Below are positions 17,433-24,434 of a stretch of 64,000 nt of DNA, in pieces. The notes below the pieces were generated by a model, which saw only the letters and a list, made by a program, of their open reading frames with translations, had not been told where the DNA came from and did no database searches. The position numbers and the translations under genes are program-made. Source of the stretch: Rhodanobacter sp. 7MK24 (lineage in GTDB: Bacteria > Pseudomonadota > Gammaproteobacteria > Xanthomonadales > Rhodanobacteraceae); contig NZ_JACYXL010000003.1 of the NCBI RefSeq assembly GCF_014842995.1, positions 529,055 through 593,054 of the forward strand, in the 5' to 3' direction. The number at the start of each line of letters is the position of its first letter. Positions within the stretch are counted from its first letter, which is position 1.

Positions 17433-17894
17433 ATGCACTGTGCCCGTTTCCGTCCTGCCGTCCTGCCACTTGCCCTGCTCGCGGCCGCACCGATGCTGGC
17501 TGCAGCCTCGCCATCCGCACCCGGCGACGCAGCCGTGCTGGCGCCGGTCCAGGCCTTCTTCGCGGCCATGTCGCGCTACGACCAGGCAGGCATGCGCGCG
17601 CAAGTGTTGCCTGCGGGCATGGCTACGCTGATGCGCCACGGCAAACCGGAACAAATCGCGCTGGGCGACTTCGTCGACCATGTGAAGCCGGGCAAGGCGA
17701 GCATCGAGGAACGCATCCGCGACCCGCAGGTGCGCGTGGACGACAACATCGCCGTGGTATGGGCGCCCTATGTCTTCCTGCTCGACGGCAAGCCGCACCA
17801 CTGCGGCACCGACGTCTTCAACCTGGCACAGGTGGACGGGCGCTGGCTGATCACCGGCATCGCCGACAACAGCCGCGATTGCCCGGCGAGGTGA
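17433..17894 (+). CDS. Exported SnoaL/NTF2-like protein
   Basis: A 153-residue protein with a signal peptide (LPLALLAAAPMLAAASP) and a single NTF2-like domain: an N-terminal helix VQAFFAAMSRYDQAGMRAQV, then strands ending in VWAPYVFLLDGKPHHCGTDVFNL and a final W-L-I-T-G-I. Members of this fold include small hydrolases, isomerases and binding proteins. This subgroup of secreted proteins has no assigned function. The GGAG at 17420 is nine bases before ATG 17433. It lies between the thiL-pgpA pair and the GNAT gene, which are both on the other strand, so it is probably a later insertion into an older cluster. Confidence 0.75.
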   Translation: MHCARFRPAVLPLALLAAAPMLAAASPSAPGDAAVLAPVQAFFAAMSRYDQAGMRAQVLPAGMATLMRHGKPEQIALGDFVDHVKPGKASIEERIRDPQVRVDDNIAVVWAPYVFLLDGKPHHCGTDVFNLAQVDGRWLITGIADNSRDCPAR

Positions 17895-17903
17895 GTCGCC
17901 CGC

Positions 17904-18437
17904 TCAGCGGGCAAACACCAGGGCAGGCTCGCCGTGGTAGGTGGTGCGCCGCCACTCGCGGAAGCCGGCTTTCGCGGCCACGCGGATGGAGGCGGCGTTG
18001 CCTTCGTTGATGAGGCACACCGCACGCATACCCGGCAGATGCACATCGGCCCAGGCAGTCGCCGCAGCGATCGCCTCGCTCGCATAGCCATGGCCATGGG
18101 CTTGCGGTGACAGCACCCAACCGAATTCCAGCATTCCGACCAGCGAGGGCTCGATCTCGCGACGGAAGTCGCCGAAGCCGATGTCGCCGACGTAACGGCC
18201 GCCGGCCTTTTCCTCGACGGCCCAGTAGCCAAACCCGAGCATGCTCCACATGCCGCGCGAACCCAGCATGCGGCGCCATGTTTCCTCGGCGGTGAACGGC
18301 CGGCCGCCGATGTAGCGCACTACCGCCGGATCGGCCCACATTGCCGTGCAGGCGTCATGGTCGTCGGGACGATGCGCGCGCAGGCGCAGCCGCGCAGTTT
18401 CCAGCTCAGGCACGGACGAGACGCCCATGCCGGTCAT
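17904..18437 (-). CDS. GNAT acetyltransferase (RimJ/RimL-like)
   Basis: The 177-residue protein starts ETARLRLRAHRPDD, the typical first strand of RimJ/RimL-type GNAT enzymes. It contains the acetyl-CoA loop region SPQAHGHGYASEAIAAATAW (motif A, with GHGYASEA) and the terminal INEGNAASIRVAAKAGF segment. It would acetylate an amino group of a protein N-terminus or a small molecule. Its ATG shares one base with the nusB stop (TGATG), so it is translated with ribH-nusB. The function of the coupling is unknown. Confidence 0.9.
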   Translation of the reverse strand: MTGMGVSSVPELETARLRLRAHRPDDHDACTAMWADPAVVRYIGGRPFTAEETWRRMLGSRGMWSMLGFGYWAVEEKAGGRYVGDIGFGDFRREIEPSLVGMLEFGWVLSPQAHGHGYASEAIAAATAWADVHLPGMRAVCLINEGNAASIRVAAKAGFREWRRTTYHGEPALVFAR

Positions 18438-18883
18438 CAGCCACGCTTCTCGGTGCTGCGCAGTTCGGCAGCCAGCTTGTCCAGCACGCCGTTGACGTAG
18501 CTGTGGCCGTGGTCGGCACCGAAGCGCTTGGTGACCTCGATCGCCTCGTTGATGACCACGCGGTACGGAACGTCGGGACGGTGCTTCAGCTCGTAGGCGG
18601 CGAGGCGCAACGCGGCGCGCTCGATGGGATCGACCTCGGCCACTTCGCGATCGAGGTAGGGGCGCAGCGAGGCGTCCAGCTCGGCGACGTGCTGCTCCAC
18701 GCCATGCAGCAGATCCTCGAAGTAGTCGAGGTCGGCCACTTCCATGTCCTGCTCGTGGCGGAACTGCTCGATCACCGCATTCATGTGGCTGCCGGAAAGC
18801 TGCCACGCATACAGCGCCTGCAGCGCACGGCGGCGGGCGCGCGAGCGCGCGGCAAGGTCGATGCCTTCGGGGCGCGCGTGCAT
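18437..18883 (-). CDS. nusB: Transcription antitermination factor NusB
   Basis: The 148-residue all-helical protein binds boxA RNA with ribosomal protein S10 and supports antitermination of rRNA operons. Motifs include RSRARRRALQALYAWQLSG near the start, then DPIERAALRLAAYELKH and PYRVVINEAIEVTKRFG, which are standard for NusB, and the C-terminal YVNGVLDKLA. The start shares a base with the ribH stop (TGATG at 18881-18885) and the stop with the GNAT start. Length is close to the E. coli protein (139). Confidence 0.95.
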   Translation of the reverse strand: MHARPEGIDLAARSRARRRALQALYAWQLSGSHMNAVIEQFRHEQDMEVADLDYFEDLLHGVEQHVAELDASLRPYLDREVAEVDPIERAALRLAAYELKHRPDVPYRVVINEAIEVTKRFGADHGHSYVNGVLDKLAAELRSTEKRG

Positions 18884-19359
18884 CAAAGCTGGCCGTACAG
18901 GTTGACCATCTCCAGCGCGGCCATCGCCGCGTCGGCACCCTTGTTGCCGGCTTTGGTGCCGGAGCGTTCGATGGCCTGCTCGATGGAGTCGGTCGTGAGC
19001 ACGCCGAACGCCACCGGCACGCCGGAATCGAAGCCCGCCTTGGCCAGCCCCTTGGCGCACTCGCCAGCCACATAGTCGAAATGCGGCGTCGAACCGCGGA
19101 TCACCGCGCCCAGTGCGATCACCGCGGCGTAACGATTGGCGCACTCCCGGGAGCCATTGAGCAGCTTGTGCACGGCGGCAGCGATCTCCCACGCGCCAGG
19201 CACGCGGATCAGGTCGATGTCGTCGTCTTTCACGCCATGGCGCACCAGCGCATCGCGCGCTCCGGCCACCAGCGGCTCCACCACGAAGCCGTTGAAACGG
19301 CCTGCGACGATGGCAAATCGGCCCTTGGGCGTGGCGAAATCGCCTTCGATGGTCTTCAT
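18883..19359 (-). CDS. ribH: 6,7-dimethyl-8-ribityllumazine synthase
   Basis: The 158-residue protein condenses 5-amino-6-ribitylamino-uracil with dihydroxybutanone phosphate, the penultimate step of riboflavin synthesis, as a multimeric shell in the cytoplasm. Signature segments are [71 protein letters not shown] and [13 protein letters not shown]. It is the first gene of the unit ribH-nusB-GNAT. I saw no FMN riboswitch in the 247 bases upstream, so it may rely on constitutive expression. Confidence 0.96.
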   Translation of the reverse strand: MKTIEGDFATPKGRFAIVAGRFNGFVVEPLVAGARDALVRHGVKDDDIDLIRVPGAWEIAAAVHKLLNGSRECANRYAAVIALGAVIRGSTPHFDYVAGECAKGLAKAGFDSGVPVAFGVLTTDSIEQAIERSGTKAGNKGADAAMAALEMVNLYGQL

Positions 19360-19606
19360 GTCAGCAGCAATCCTTGACGGGCCTGGCGCCCATGCGAGAA
19401 GGGTATTTTACGGGTTTGGGGGCAACGCTGCTTGGAATCCCTACCTCAGTCCTGAAGACGCTTACACCCATCGCAGCTCATGAGTAACCAAGAAAGACAG
19501 CTGTCAGCGCTAGTCACGAATCGCGTCGCCAACGCAGACCTTGGCTTTGGACGATCCCGCACCCATGGTGCACACCTGGGAAGTGCTCACCGCCAGGGTC
19601 GCCACA

Positions 19607-20290
19607 ATGACCAAACGCATACTTCACGTCGTCACCAACGTGACCCACTACGCCGACCCATCCGAGCCGACCGGCCTGTGGCTGTCGGAACTGACCCACG
19701 CGTATCAGGTCTTCGCCGAGCGAGGTTGGGCGCAGCGGATCGTGAGCCCGAAGGGTGGCATCTCGCCGCTGGAGCCGCGCTCCCTCAAATGGCCGAACAT
19801 CGACGCGACCGCGAAGGCATGGCTGACCGACGATGCCCGCATGGCACTCCTGTCGGAAACCGCCCAGCCCGACCAGATCGATCCGGTGGAGTTCGATGCG
19901 ATCTATTTCACGGGCGGACACGCGGTCATGTGGGACTTCCCCGATGACGCAGGGCTGCAGCGGATCACGCGCGACATCTATGAGCGCGGCGGCATCGTTT
20001 CGTCTGTCTGCCATGGCTATTGCGGCCTGCTGAACACGAAGCTGTCGGACGGCACGCTACTGGTCGCCGGACGACGGATCACCGGCTTTGCATGGGCAGA
20101 GGAAGTGCTGGCCGGGGTCGCCCGAAAGGTGCCCTACAACGCCGAGCAAGCCATGAGGCAGCGCGGCGCGCACTACGAGAAGGCGTTGCTGCCGTTCACT
20201 TCGAAGGTCGTCGCCGACGGCCGACTGGTAACCGGCCAGAATCCGCAATCGGCCAGGGCGACGGCGAAGAAGGTTGCAGCGCTGCTCTGA
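19607..20290 (+). CDS. DJ-1/PfpI (class I glutamine amidotransferase-like) protein, Hsp31 type
   Basis: The 227-residue protein has the Hsp31/DJ-1 pattern: an N-terminal ILHVVTNVTHYADP, the acidic residue region AIYFTGGHAVMWDFPDD, and the nucleophile elbow GGIVSSVCHGYCGLL with C135. Members act as glyoxalases or deglycases, or as chaperones; the E/C pairing with FTGGHAV fits the glyoxalase III-like group. ATG 19607 (MTKRILHVVTN) has AGGG upstream. It lies just before the attC-like cluster but has normal high GC, so it is probably a resident gene. Confidence 0.88.
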   Translation: MTKRILHVVTNVTHYADPSEPTGLWLSELTHAYQVFAERGWAQRIVSPKGGISPLEPRSLKWPNIDATAKAWLTDDARMALLSETAQPDQIDPVEFDAIYFTGGHAVMWDFPDDAGLQRITRDIYERGGIVSSVCHGYCGLLNTKLSDGTLLVAGRRITGFAWAEEVLAGVARKVPYNAEQAMRQRGAHYEKALLPFTSKVVADGRLVTGQNPQSARATAKKVAALL

Positions 20291-20489
20291 GCTCGATGCA
20301 CGCCGACGCCTTGCACGCACCTTGCGGTTGCCGACATCCGCTTTGAGGAGAGGATCGCCGCACGATCGTTGCATCCGGGAAAAGCTGCGGGATTAGGCCT
20401 TGGGAATAGACAGCGCGACCTGGGGGAATGGTTGATCTGTATAGAAAGCCATCCATGACTGGAGTCCGCAGGTCGGGATAAGCTGCAGA

Positions 20490-20532
20490 ACTAGACTTCA
20501 TTCAACAACCGAATCCAAGTTAAAACTCAATG
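20490..20532 (+). repeat. attC-like site 1 (degenerate)
   Basis: The stretch contains CTAGAC, then TTCATTCAA, and ends GTTAAAACTCAA directly at the start codon of the next gene. These pieces match the outer parts of canonical integron attC sites (YAAC, TTCATCCAAG, GGCTTAACTCAAGCG), but the central palindrome is missing. On its own it would be weak; it is listed because five better sites follow at the same relative position between genes. Confidence 0.35.
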
Positions 20533-20820
20533 ACTCCTCCCCGCAAAGTTGTTCTTCATTCGCTGCACGGCTATCGCACTGAGCTCGATGGAATCGTTGC
20601 GCAATGGATCAAGGAACAGGTCGGCCATGTCGGAGTGGTTGGAGTTGACGCGGCAAGGATCGAGGGCGCCATTGACGAGCTGTGCGTCGGAGACGGTTCG
20701 CACCCCTACTTCATGCTCACCGCTTCCCACGACACAAATGAAACTCTTCAAGACGCAGTCCTTCTCGCAGAACAGCTTTCAGGCGAGCTCGCAGGCCATG
20801 TACGCGTCGTAGAGTTCTAA
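20530..20820 (+). CDS. Small hypothetical protein, probable cassette gene
   Basis: A 96-residue protein (MTPPRKVVLHSLHGYRTELD) of unknown family, with no signal peptide or membrane helix. It looks like a compact alpha/beta protein with charged surface residues. No strong ribosome binding site is visible before ATG 20530. Its TAA stop falls inside the next attC-like site, the arrangement usual for integron cassettes. Base composition is visibly less GC-rich than the neighbouring housekeeping genes. Confidence 0.55.
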   Translation: MTPPRKVVLHSLHGYRTELDGIVAQWIKEQVGHVGVVGVDAARIEGAIDELCVGDGSHPYFMLTASHDTNETLQDAVLLAEQLSGELAGHVRVVEF

Positions 20821-20870
20821 CCTTTCATCCAAGTTGGACGGCTCCGCCGCCGCTTAACTCCAGAGTCATG
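20816..20870 (+). repeat. attC-like site 2
   Basis: The site reads CTAACC at the end of the preceding gene, then TTTCATCCAAG, a GC-rich core GGACGGCTCCGCCGCC and CGCTTAACTCCAGAG. Order and spacing match canonical attC sites (YAAC...TTCATCCAAGCCGACG...CGGCTTAACTCAAGCG). The 3' core site (GTCATG instead of GTTRRRY) is degenerate, so recombination activity is doubtful. Confidence 0.6.
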
Positions 20871-20880
20871 AGCAATCCAT

Positions 20881-21207
20881 ATGAAACTCAGCGATCTTGA
20901 AAAATCGGCGCTGCAGCTGAATGAGCTCTACGAGCAGCTTGAGATCAAGAAGTATGGACGCGCCTGGACCACGGAAGAACTGATGCTTGGTTTCGTAGGG
21001 GACGTGGGCGAACTGGCGAAGCTCATCCAGGCAAACGCCGGCATCCGGGATATTGACGGCTACAAAGCAAAACTTGGCCATGAATTGTCGGATTGCTTGT
21101 GGTCGATCATGGTTCTTGCAAGCAAGTGTGACATTGATTTGGAGGCGGAGTTTGTCAGAAACACCCGAGAACTGATCGAATATGTATCTGGCGAGCTTGG
21201 CACATAG
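20881..21207 (+). CDS. MazG-like nucleotide pyrophosphohydrolase domain protein
   Basis: The 108-residue all-helical protein carries a MazG-type metal site: GDVGELAKLIQA in one helix and KLGHELSDCLWSIMVLA in the next. The Glu/Asp positions follow the E-x(2-3)-E...E-x2-D scheme of all-alpha NTP pyrophosphohydrolases. Such proteins hydrolyse noncanonical or signalling nucleoside triphosphates to monophosphates. MazG-like proteins are common cargo of integron cassettes. The gene is bracketed by attC-like sites 2 and 3 and has about 50% GC by eye, much lower than the genome. Confidence 0.8.
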   Translation: MKLSDLEKSALQLNELYEQLEIKKYGRAWTTEELMLGFVGDVGELAKLIQANAGIRDIDGYKAKLGHELSDCLWSIMVLASKCDIDLEAEFVRNTRELIEYVSGELGT

Positions 21208-21260
21208 CAATTCATCCGGGCCGGCACCGTTTCGCGGAGCGCTTTGGTTCAGGCGTCGGC
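21204..21260 (+). repeat. attC-like site 3
   Basis: Starting in the stop codon of the MazG-like gene, the site reads TAGCAATTCATCC, GGGCCGGCACCG, TTTCGCGGAGCGC, then GGTTCAGGCGTCGG. Block order and spacing are those of attC sites. The inner arms (GCCGGCACCG / CGCGGAGCGC) are imperfectly complementary. Confidence 0.55.
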
Positions 21261-21278
21261 CGTCAAGGGAGATTTCGC

Positions 21279-21719
21279 ATGAATGAACGAACCGACCCGG
21301 TTGTACAGATACTCGACTCGTACAAGGCAGCCGTCTTTGCCAAAGACGTCGACGCATTCGCAGCTCTCTATGACGATGACGTGCATGTCTTCGACATGTG
21401 GGGCACATGGTCGCTTCACGGCATCCAGTCGTGGCGAAACATGGCGGATGGCTGGTTTTCTTCCCTCGGCACCGAACGCGTTGTTGTTGATGTCAGAGAT
21501 GCTCAATCCACTGTGGCCGGGGCGTTGGCCATTGGGCGCGCGATCCTTACATACACCGCGGTATCAGCCGAAGGGAAAGAGCTGCGATCGCTCAGCAACC
21601 GCATAACGATAGGGTTAAAGCGCTCCGACGAGTCATGGAAAATCTTCCACGAGCACACGTCCGCACCGATCGATCAAGAATCCTTGAAAGCCATACTGAA
21701 CTATTCGGGTAACGACTGA
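21279..21719 (+). CDS. SnoaL/NTF2-like protein, probable cassette gene
   Basis: The 146-residue protein is a single NTF2-like domain: helix VVQILDSYKAAVFAKDVDAFAALYDDDVHVFDMWG, a helix with IQSWRNMADGWFSSLG, then the strands ending SWKIFHEHTSAPID. The terminal H-E-H-T-S pattern is typical of the calcium/calmodulin-kinase-II-association-like and SnoaL groups, which stress-response and polyketide enzymes share. The substrate is unknown. GGGAG lies seven bases before ATG 21279. It is bracketed by attC-like sites 3 and 4. Confidence 0.75.
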   Translation: MNERTDPVVQILDSYKAAVFAKDVDAFAALYDDDVHVFDMWGTWSLHGIQSWRNMADGWFSSLGTERVVVDVRDAQSTVAGALAIGRAILTYTAVSAEGKELRSLSNRITIGLKRSDESWKIFHEHTSAPIDQESLKAILNYSGND

Positions 21720-21767
21720 TTATTCATCCGAGCGGACGCCCTGTCGCCGCTTAAATCAAGCGTCGGA
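21714..21767 (+). repeat. attC-like site 4
   Basis: This is one of the best sites. TTCATCCGA (21723 onward) pairs with TCGGATG at the 3' end, and AGCGG pairs with CCGCTT inside, giving the nested inverted repeats expected of a folded attC. The 3' part CCGCTTAAATCAAGCGTCGG is very close to the canonical CGGCTTAACTCAAGCGTTRG. Confidence 0.65.
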
Positions 21768-21796
21768 TGGCGGCGGCGAGATCGAAGGAGAATCCC

Positions 21797-22201
21797 GTGG
21801 CGAAGACGGAAATGATCCATGGCTCCTGCCGCTGCGGCATTGTTCGATGGCGCTTCAAAGGAGTGCCCGAGTCAGCTACGGCGTGCAACTGCACCGCATG
21901 TCACCGCTATGGCGCGCTGTGGGCCTATGCTTATGAAGAGGAAGGCATTGACGTCTCGGGCCCTACCCAAACCTACACGCAGGGAAGATGGGTCGTGTTT
22001 CATTTTTGCGCCGTCTGCGGCTGCGTGGCCTACTGGCGCGGTTTGAAGGACGACAACAATAGGCTGCGCCCCATGGGGGTCAACCTGCGGCTGGCCGACC
22101 TGGAGAGCGTTGCGCAGATTCCCATCGTCCGTCACGACGGGCTTGCCACTACGGATGACTTGCCACGAGACGGTCGATGCGTCGCTGACTATTGGTTTTG
22201 A
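21797..22201 (+). CDS. GFA-family zinc protein (glutathione-dependent formaldehyde-activating-like), GTG start
   Basis: The 134-residue protein has the GFA zinc-binding pattern: GSCRCGIVRW near the N-terminus, ATACNCTACHRYGALWAY, and HFCAVCGCVAYW. Together these supply the C-x-C, C-x-C-x2-C and C-x2-C-x-C cysteines that bind two zinc ions. Members bind small thiol adducts; true formaldehyde activation is established only for a few. The GTG at 21797 is chosen because AAGGAG lies seven bases upstream; the in-frame ATG at 21767 would overlap attC-like site 4 and has no ribosome binding site. It is followed by attC-like site 5 after a gap with tandem repeats. Confidence 0.85.
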   Translation: MAKTEMIHGSCRCGIVRWRFKGVPESATACNCTACHRYGALWAYAYEEEGIDVSGPTQTYTQGRWVVFHFCAVCGCVAYWRGLKDDNNRLRPMGVNLRLADLESVAQIPIVRHDGLATTDDLPRDGRCVADYWF

Positions 22202-22298
22202 ATCGTTCTCCCTGTCATGGGCAGCATCTGGGGGACGCGGGAGGATGTCGGGTAGACGGTGCTGCCTGCCCGTCGAGTTCTGCAATGATGATTCTGCC

Positions 22299-22356
22299 GC
22301 TTGCGCTTGCGCTTGCGCTTGCGCTTGTGCCAAGGCGAGGCAAGGCAAGGCAAGGC
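22299..22356. repeat. Two adjacent short tandem repeats
   Basis: Five units of GCTTGC (the last GCTTGT) occupy 22299-22328. Five units of AAGGC (one GAGGC) occupy 22332-22356. They lie in the non-coding part behind the GFA gene, in a 378-base gap that also holds attC-like site 5 and a hairpin. Both tracts are slippage-prone and may vary in number between strains. Confidence 0.8.
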
Positions 22357-22361
22357 AATCA

Positions 22362-22413
22362 TCTAATGCTTCGTTCAATGCGGATGGCTTCGCCACCGCT
22401 TAGCTCAGTCGCC
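22362..22413 (+). repeat. attC-like site 5
   Basis: The site reads TCTAATGCTTCGTTCAATGCGGATGGCTTCGCCACCGCTTAGCTCAG in order. GCGGATGGC and GCCACCGC form a nearly perfect inner inverted repeat around TTC, and TTAGCTCAG takes the place of TTAACTCAAG. The distance to the stop of the GFA gene (about 160 bases) is long for a cassette, perhaps because of the tandem repeats inserted between them. Confidence 0.55.
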
Positions 22414-22517
22414 AGCCACAGGAAGATGAGTCGTATCGGTCACAGGCAGGCATTCGACCGGGATTGATCGGGACATGTACCGATCCGAGTCCGTGCAGGC
22501 ACGAGCACTGAAACGCC

Positions 22518-22537
22518 AGCCCGCGCAGTCGCGGGCT
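22518..22537 (+). other. Perfect hairpin in the leader of the serine hydrolase gene
   Basis: AGCCCGCG (22518-22525) and CGCGGGCT (22530-22537) pair perfectly around a four-base loop, 42 bases before the start codon. No T-run follows, so it is more likely an RNA-stabilising or attenuating element than a terminator. Confidence 0.4.
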
Positions 22538-22579
22538 CTCGCACGAACAGGCACCCAGAAATTCATCGTAGGAGCGACC

Positions 22580-23767
22580 ATGATGCGTATCTGCCTACTC
22601 GCCTTGCTGTTGTTCGCCGCTCCCCTCATGGCGCGCGAGCCCGGGGCACTCCCTGCGGGCAGTGCCATCGACCGGCAGGTCGAAAAGCTTATGGAGCACA
22701 CGGGCGCCAGGGGCGTGGCCATCGCCGTCATCGACCGCGGCAAGGTGATCTACATCAAGGCCTATGGCGACCGGAACGCCAAGGGCGACCCGCTGCGTAC
22801 CGACACGGTCATGTACGGCGCTTCGCTGACCAAGACCGTTTTTGCTTATACGGTGATGCGACTGGTCGACCAGCACCGCATCGATCTGGACACGCCGGTC
22901 GCCGCATATCTCGACAAGCCGCTCCCTGCCTACGACACCGAGGCGATCTATCGGGACAAGTACGGTCCGTACAAGGACCTCGCCGACGACGAGCGCTGGA
23001 AGAAGATCACCCCGCGCATGGTGCTGACCCATTCGACGGGCTTCCTGAACTTCTATTGGCTTGAGCCCGACCACAAACTGCGCATCCATTTCGAGCCGGG
23101 CTCGCATTTCAGTTATTCGGGCGAAGGGATGATCCTGCTGCAGTTTGCGATCGAGAACGGCCGCAAGTCACAACACCTCGGCGTGGACGTCGGCGACCTC
23201 GTGCAGGAGAACGTGTTCGAGCCGCTCGACATGAAGCGCAGCTCGCTGATGTGGCGTGCCGACTTCGCCGGCAATCTCGCTGACGGCTGGAACGACAAGG
23301 GCGAGCCGCAGCCGCATGACAGGCGCTCGAAGGTCCGTGCCGCCGGCTCCATGGACACGACCATCGACGACCTCTCGAAGTTCGCCGCGGCTCTGGTGAG
23401 CGGCAAGGGCTTGTCACCCGCTTCGCGCATGGAGATGGTCAAGCCGCAACTGCACATCGGAACGCGGACGCAGTTCCCGACGGTCCAGAAGGACCTGCCT
23501 GTCGACCAGCAGCGCAAGGACCTGTATGCCGGGCTCGGCGTGGTCGTGTTCGATGGCCCGCAGGGGCACGGCTTCTTCAAGGGTGGCCATGACGAGCAGA
23601 CCGGCAACACGCTTGTCTGCATCGAGGCCCATGAGCGATGCGTACTGATCCTCGCCAACGACGTGCGAGCCGAAGCCGGCTTTGCCGATCTTGTCCGCTT
23701 CATCCTTGGCGACACCGGTGTGCCCTACGAGTGGGAATACGGCGATCAGGCGGGGAAGTCGAATTAG
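22580..23767 (+). CDS. Exported serine hydrolase, class C beta-lactamase/penicillin-binding-protein-like
   Basis: The 395-residue protein has a signal peptide (MMRICLLALLLFAAPLMA, cleavage before REPG) and the serine beta-lactamase-like fold. Catalytic S82 and K85 lie in GASLTKTVFAYT, Y179 in FSYSGEGM (the Y-x-N equivalent reads YSG), and a KGGHDEQ segment takes the place of the KTG box. This pattern is that of esterases and D-aminopeptidase-like members rather than true AmpC enzymes, so I call it a serine hydrolase. It acts in the periplasm; the substrate is unknown. GGAG lies five bases before ATG 22580. It is bracketed by attC-like sites 5 and 6 and is long for a cassette gene. Confidence 0.85.
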   Translation: MMRICLLALLLFAAPLMAREPGALPAGSAIDRQVEKLMEHTGARGVAIAVIDRGKVIYIKAYGDRNAKGDPLRTDTVMYGASLTKTVFAYTVMRLVDQHRIDLDTPVAAYLDKPLPAYDTEAIYRDKYGPYKDLADDERWKKITPRMVLTHSTGFLNFYWLEPDHKLRIHFEPGSHFSYSGEGMILLQFAIENGRKSQHLGVDVGDLVQENVFEPLDMKRSSLMWRADFAGNLADGWNDKGEPQPHDRRSKVRAAGSMDTTIDDLSKFAAALVSGKGLSPASRMEMVKPQLHIGTRTQFPTVQKDLPVDQQRKDLYAGLGVVVFDGPQGHGFFKGGHDEQTGNTLVCIEAHERCVLILANDVRAEAGFADLVRFILGDTGVPYEWEYGDQAGKSN

Positions 23768-23856
23768 AAGTGCGCTGGCGAGCCCTCGATATCGGGCCTA
23801 TCTTCCAGTGCACGGCAACAGCGTCTGCGGTGCTTTTCTCGTGCAATAAGGGCGGC

Positions 23857-23908
23857 AGTTCATATGAGCCGACGCCATTTCGCGGCGCGGATTGATTCAA
23901 ACATCAAG
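23857..23908 (+). repeat. attC-like site 6
   Basis: The core contains GCCGACGCC (23868-23876) and TTCGCGGCGCGG (23879-23890), which are identical to blocks of canonical integron attC sites, preceded by TTCAT and followed by ATTGATTCAAACATCAAG. It lies about 90 bases after the serine hydrolase stop and just ahead of the broken ankyrin gene. Confidence 0.65.
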
Positions 23909-23925
23909 CATTCCGAGGCTTCGCC

Positions 23926-24353
23926 ATGAAAGTGCAAATCCAAGAGCTCTTGGAAAAGGTCCAGAGCACCGCAGACTTCGGTTTCGTGCCGTTCCACTCG
24001 ATCAACGATACGAATGCATCAACGATACGAATGCCCTGGGGGACAATGCGCTTCATTGCGTCTGCGTCTGGGGAGATCTCGAAGCCGCCAAACTGCTCGT
24101 CGAAAGCGGCATCAATCTGCATCAAAAGGGCGAATTCGGCTTTACTCCACTTCGGGTAGCCTCCGACTTCGGGCACTCGGCCATCGTGGCGTACTTGCTT
24201 GCCGCAGGTGCAGATCCTTCGACACTCGATGCTCCGGAAGTCTTTGATCACGAGGCCAATGCGAGACACATGAATTCGCTTGGCGAGCAAATCAAAGGAC
24301 TGGAAGATCAAGTTGCGCATTGTGCTGCCGGCGCGCCCGGCAGCGCGGCCTAG
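23926..24353 (+). pseudogene. Ankyrin-repeat protein gene broken by a 17-bp tandem duplication
   Basis: Two frames carry parts of one protein. From ATG 23926 the frame reads MKVQIQELLEKVQSTADFG and continues to HSINDTNA. A different frame then carries the ankyrin repeats: ALGDNALHCVCVWGDLEAAKLLVESG and FGFTPLRVASDFGHSAIVAYLLAAGAD, ending at the TAG at 24351. The switch coincides with the exact tandem duplication ATCAACGATACGAATGC (24001-24017 and 24018-24034). Removing one copy restores a single frame of about 136 residues with two to three ankyrin repeats. GAGG precedes the ATG. Either the gene is dead in this strain, or the duplication is a reversible switch; a sequencing error is possible but unlikely for a 17-bp copy. 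Confidence 0.75.
24001..24034. repeat. Exact 17-bp tandem duplication
   Basis: Two identical adjacent copies of ATCAACGATACGAATGC. As 17 is not a multiple of three, the duplication shifts the frame of the ankyrin gene in which it lies. Confidence 0.97.
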
Positions 24354-24434
24354 CTACGCGCTCGACCCTGCCTGCAGGGGCTGGCTGCCTGCTCGATCAA
24401 ATTCTCCGGTGGCAAAAGCCGCGCAACTCAGGCG

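Noticed and set aside
19360..19606. Possible FMN riboswitch ahead of ribH
   Set aside because: I could not find the conserved AGGG.../GGCGGT blocks of the element in the region upstream of ribH.
22299..22356. CRISPR array
   Set aside because: The units are 5-6 bases long with no spacers; they are simple tandem repeats.
20530..24353. Prophage or genomic island as the explanation for the small-gene cluster
   Set aside because: No integrase, phage structural gene, transposase or tRNA attachment site is present; the repeated attC-like sites explain the layout better.
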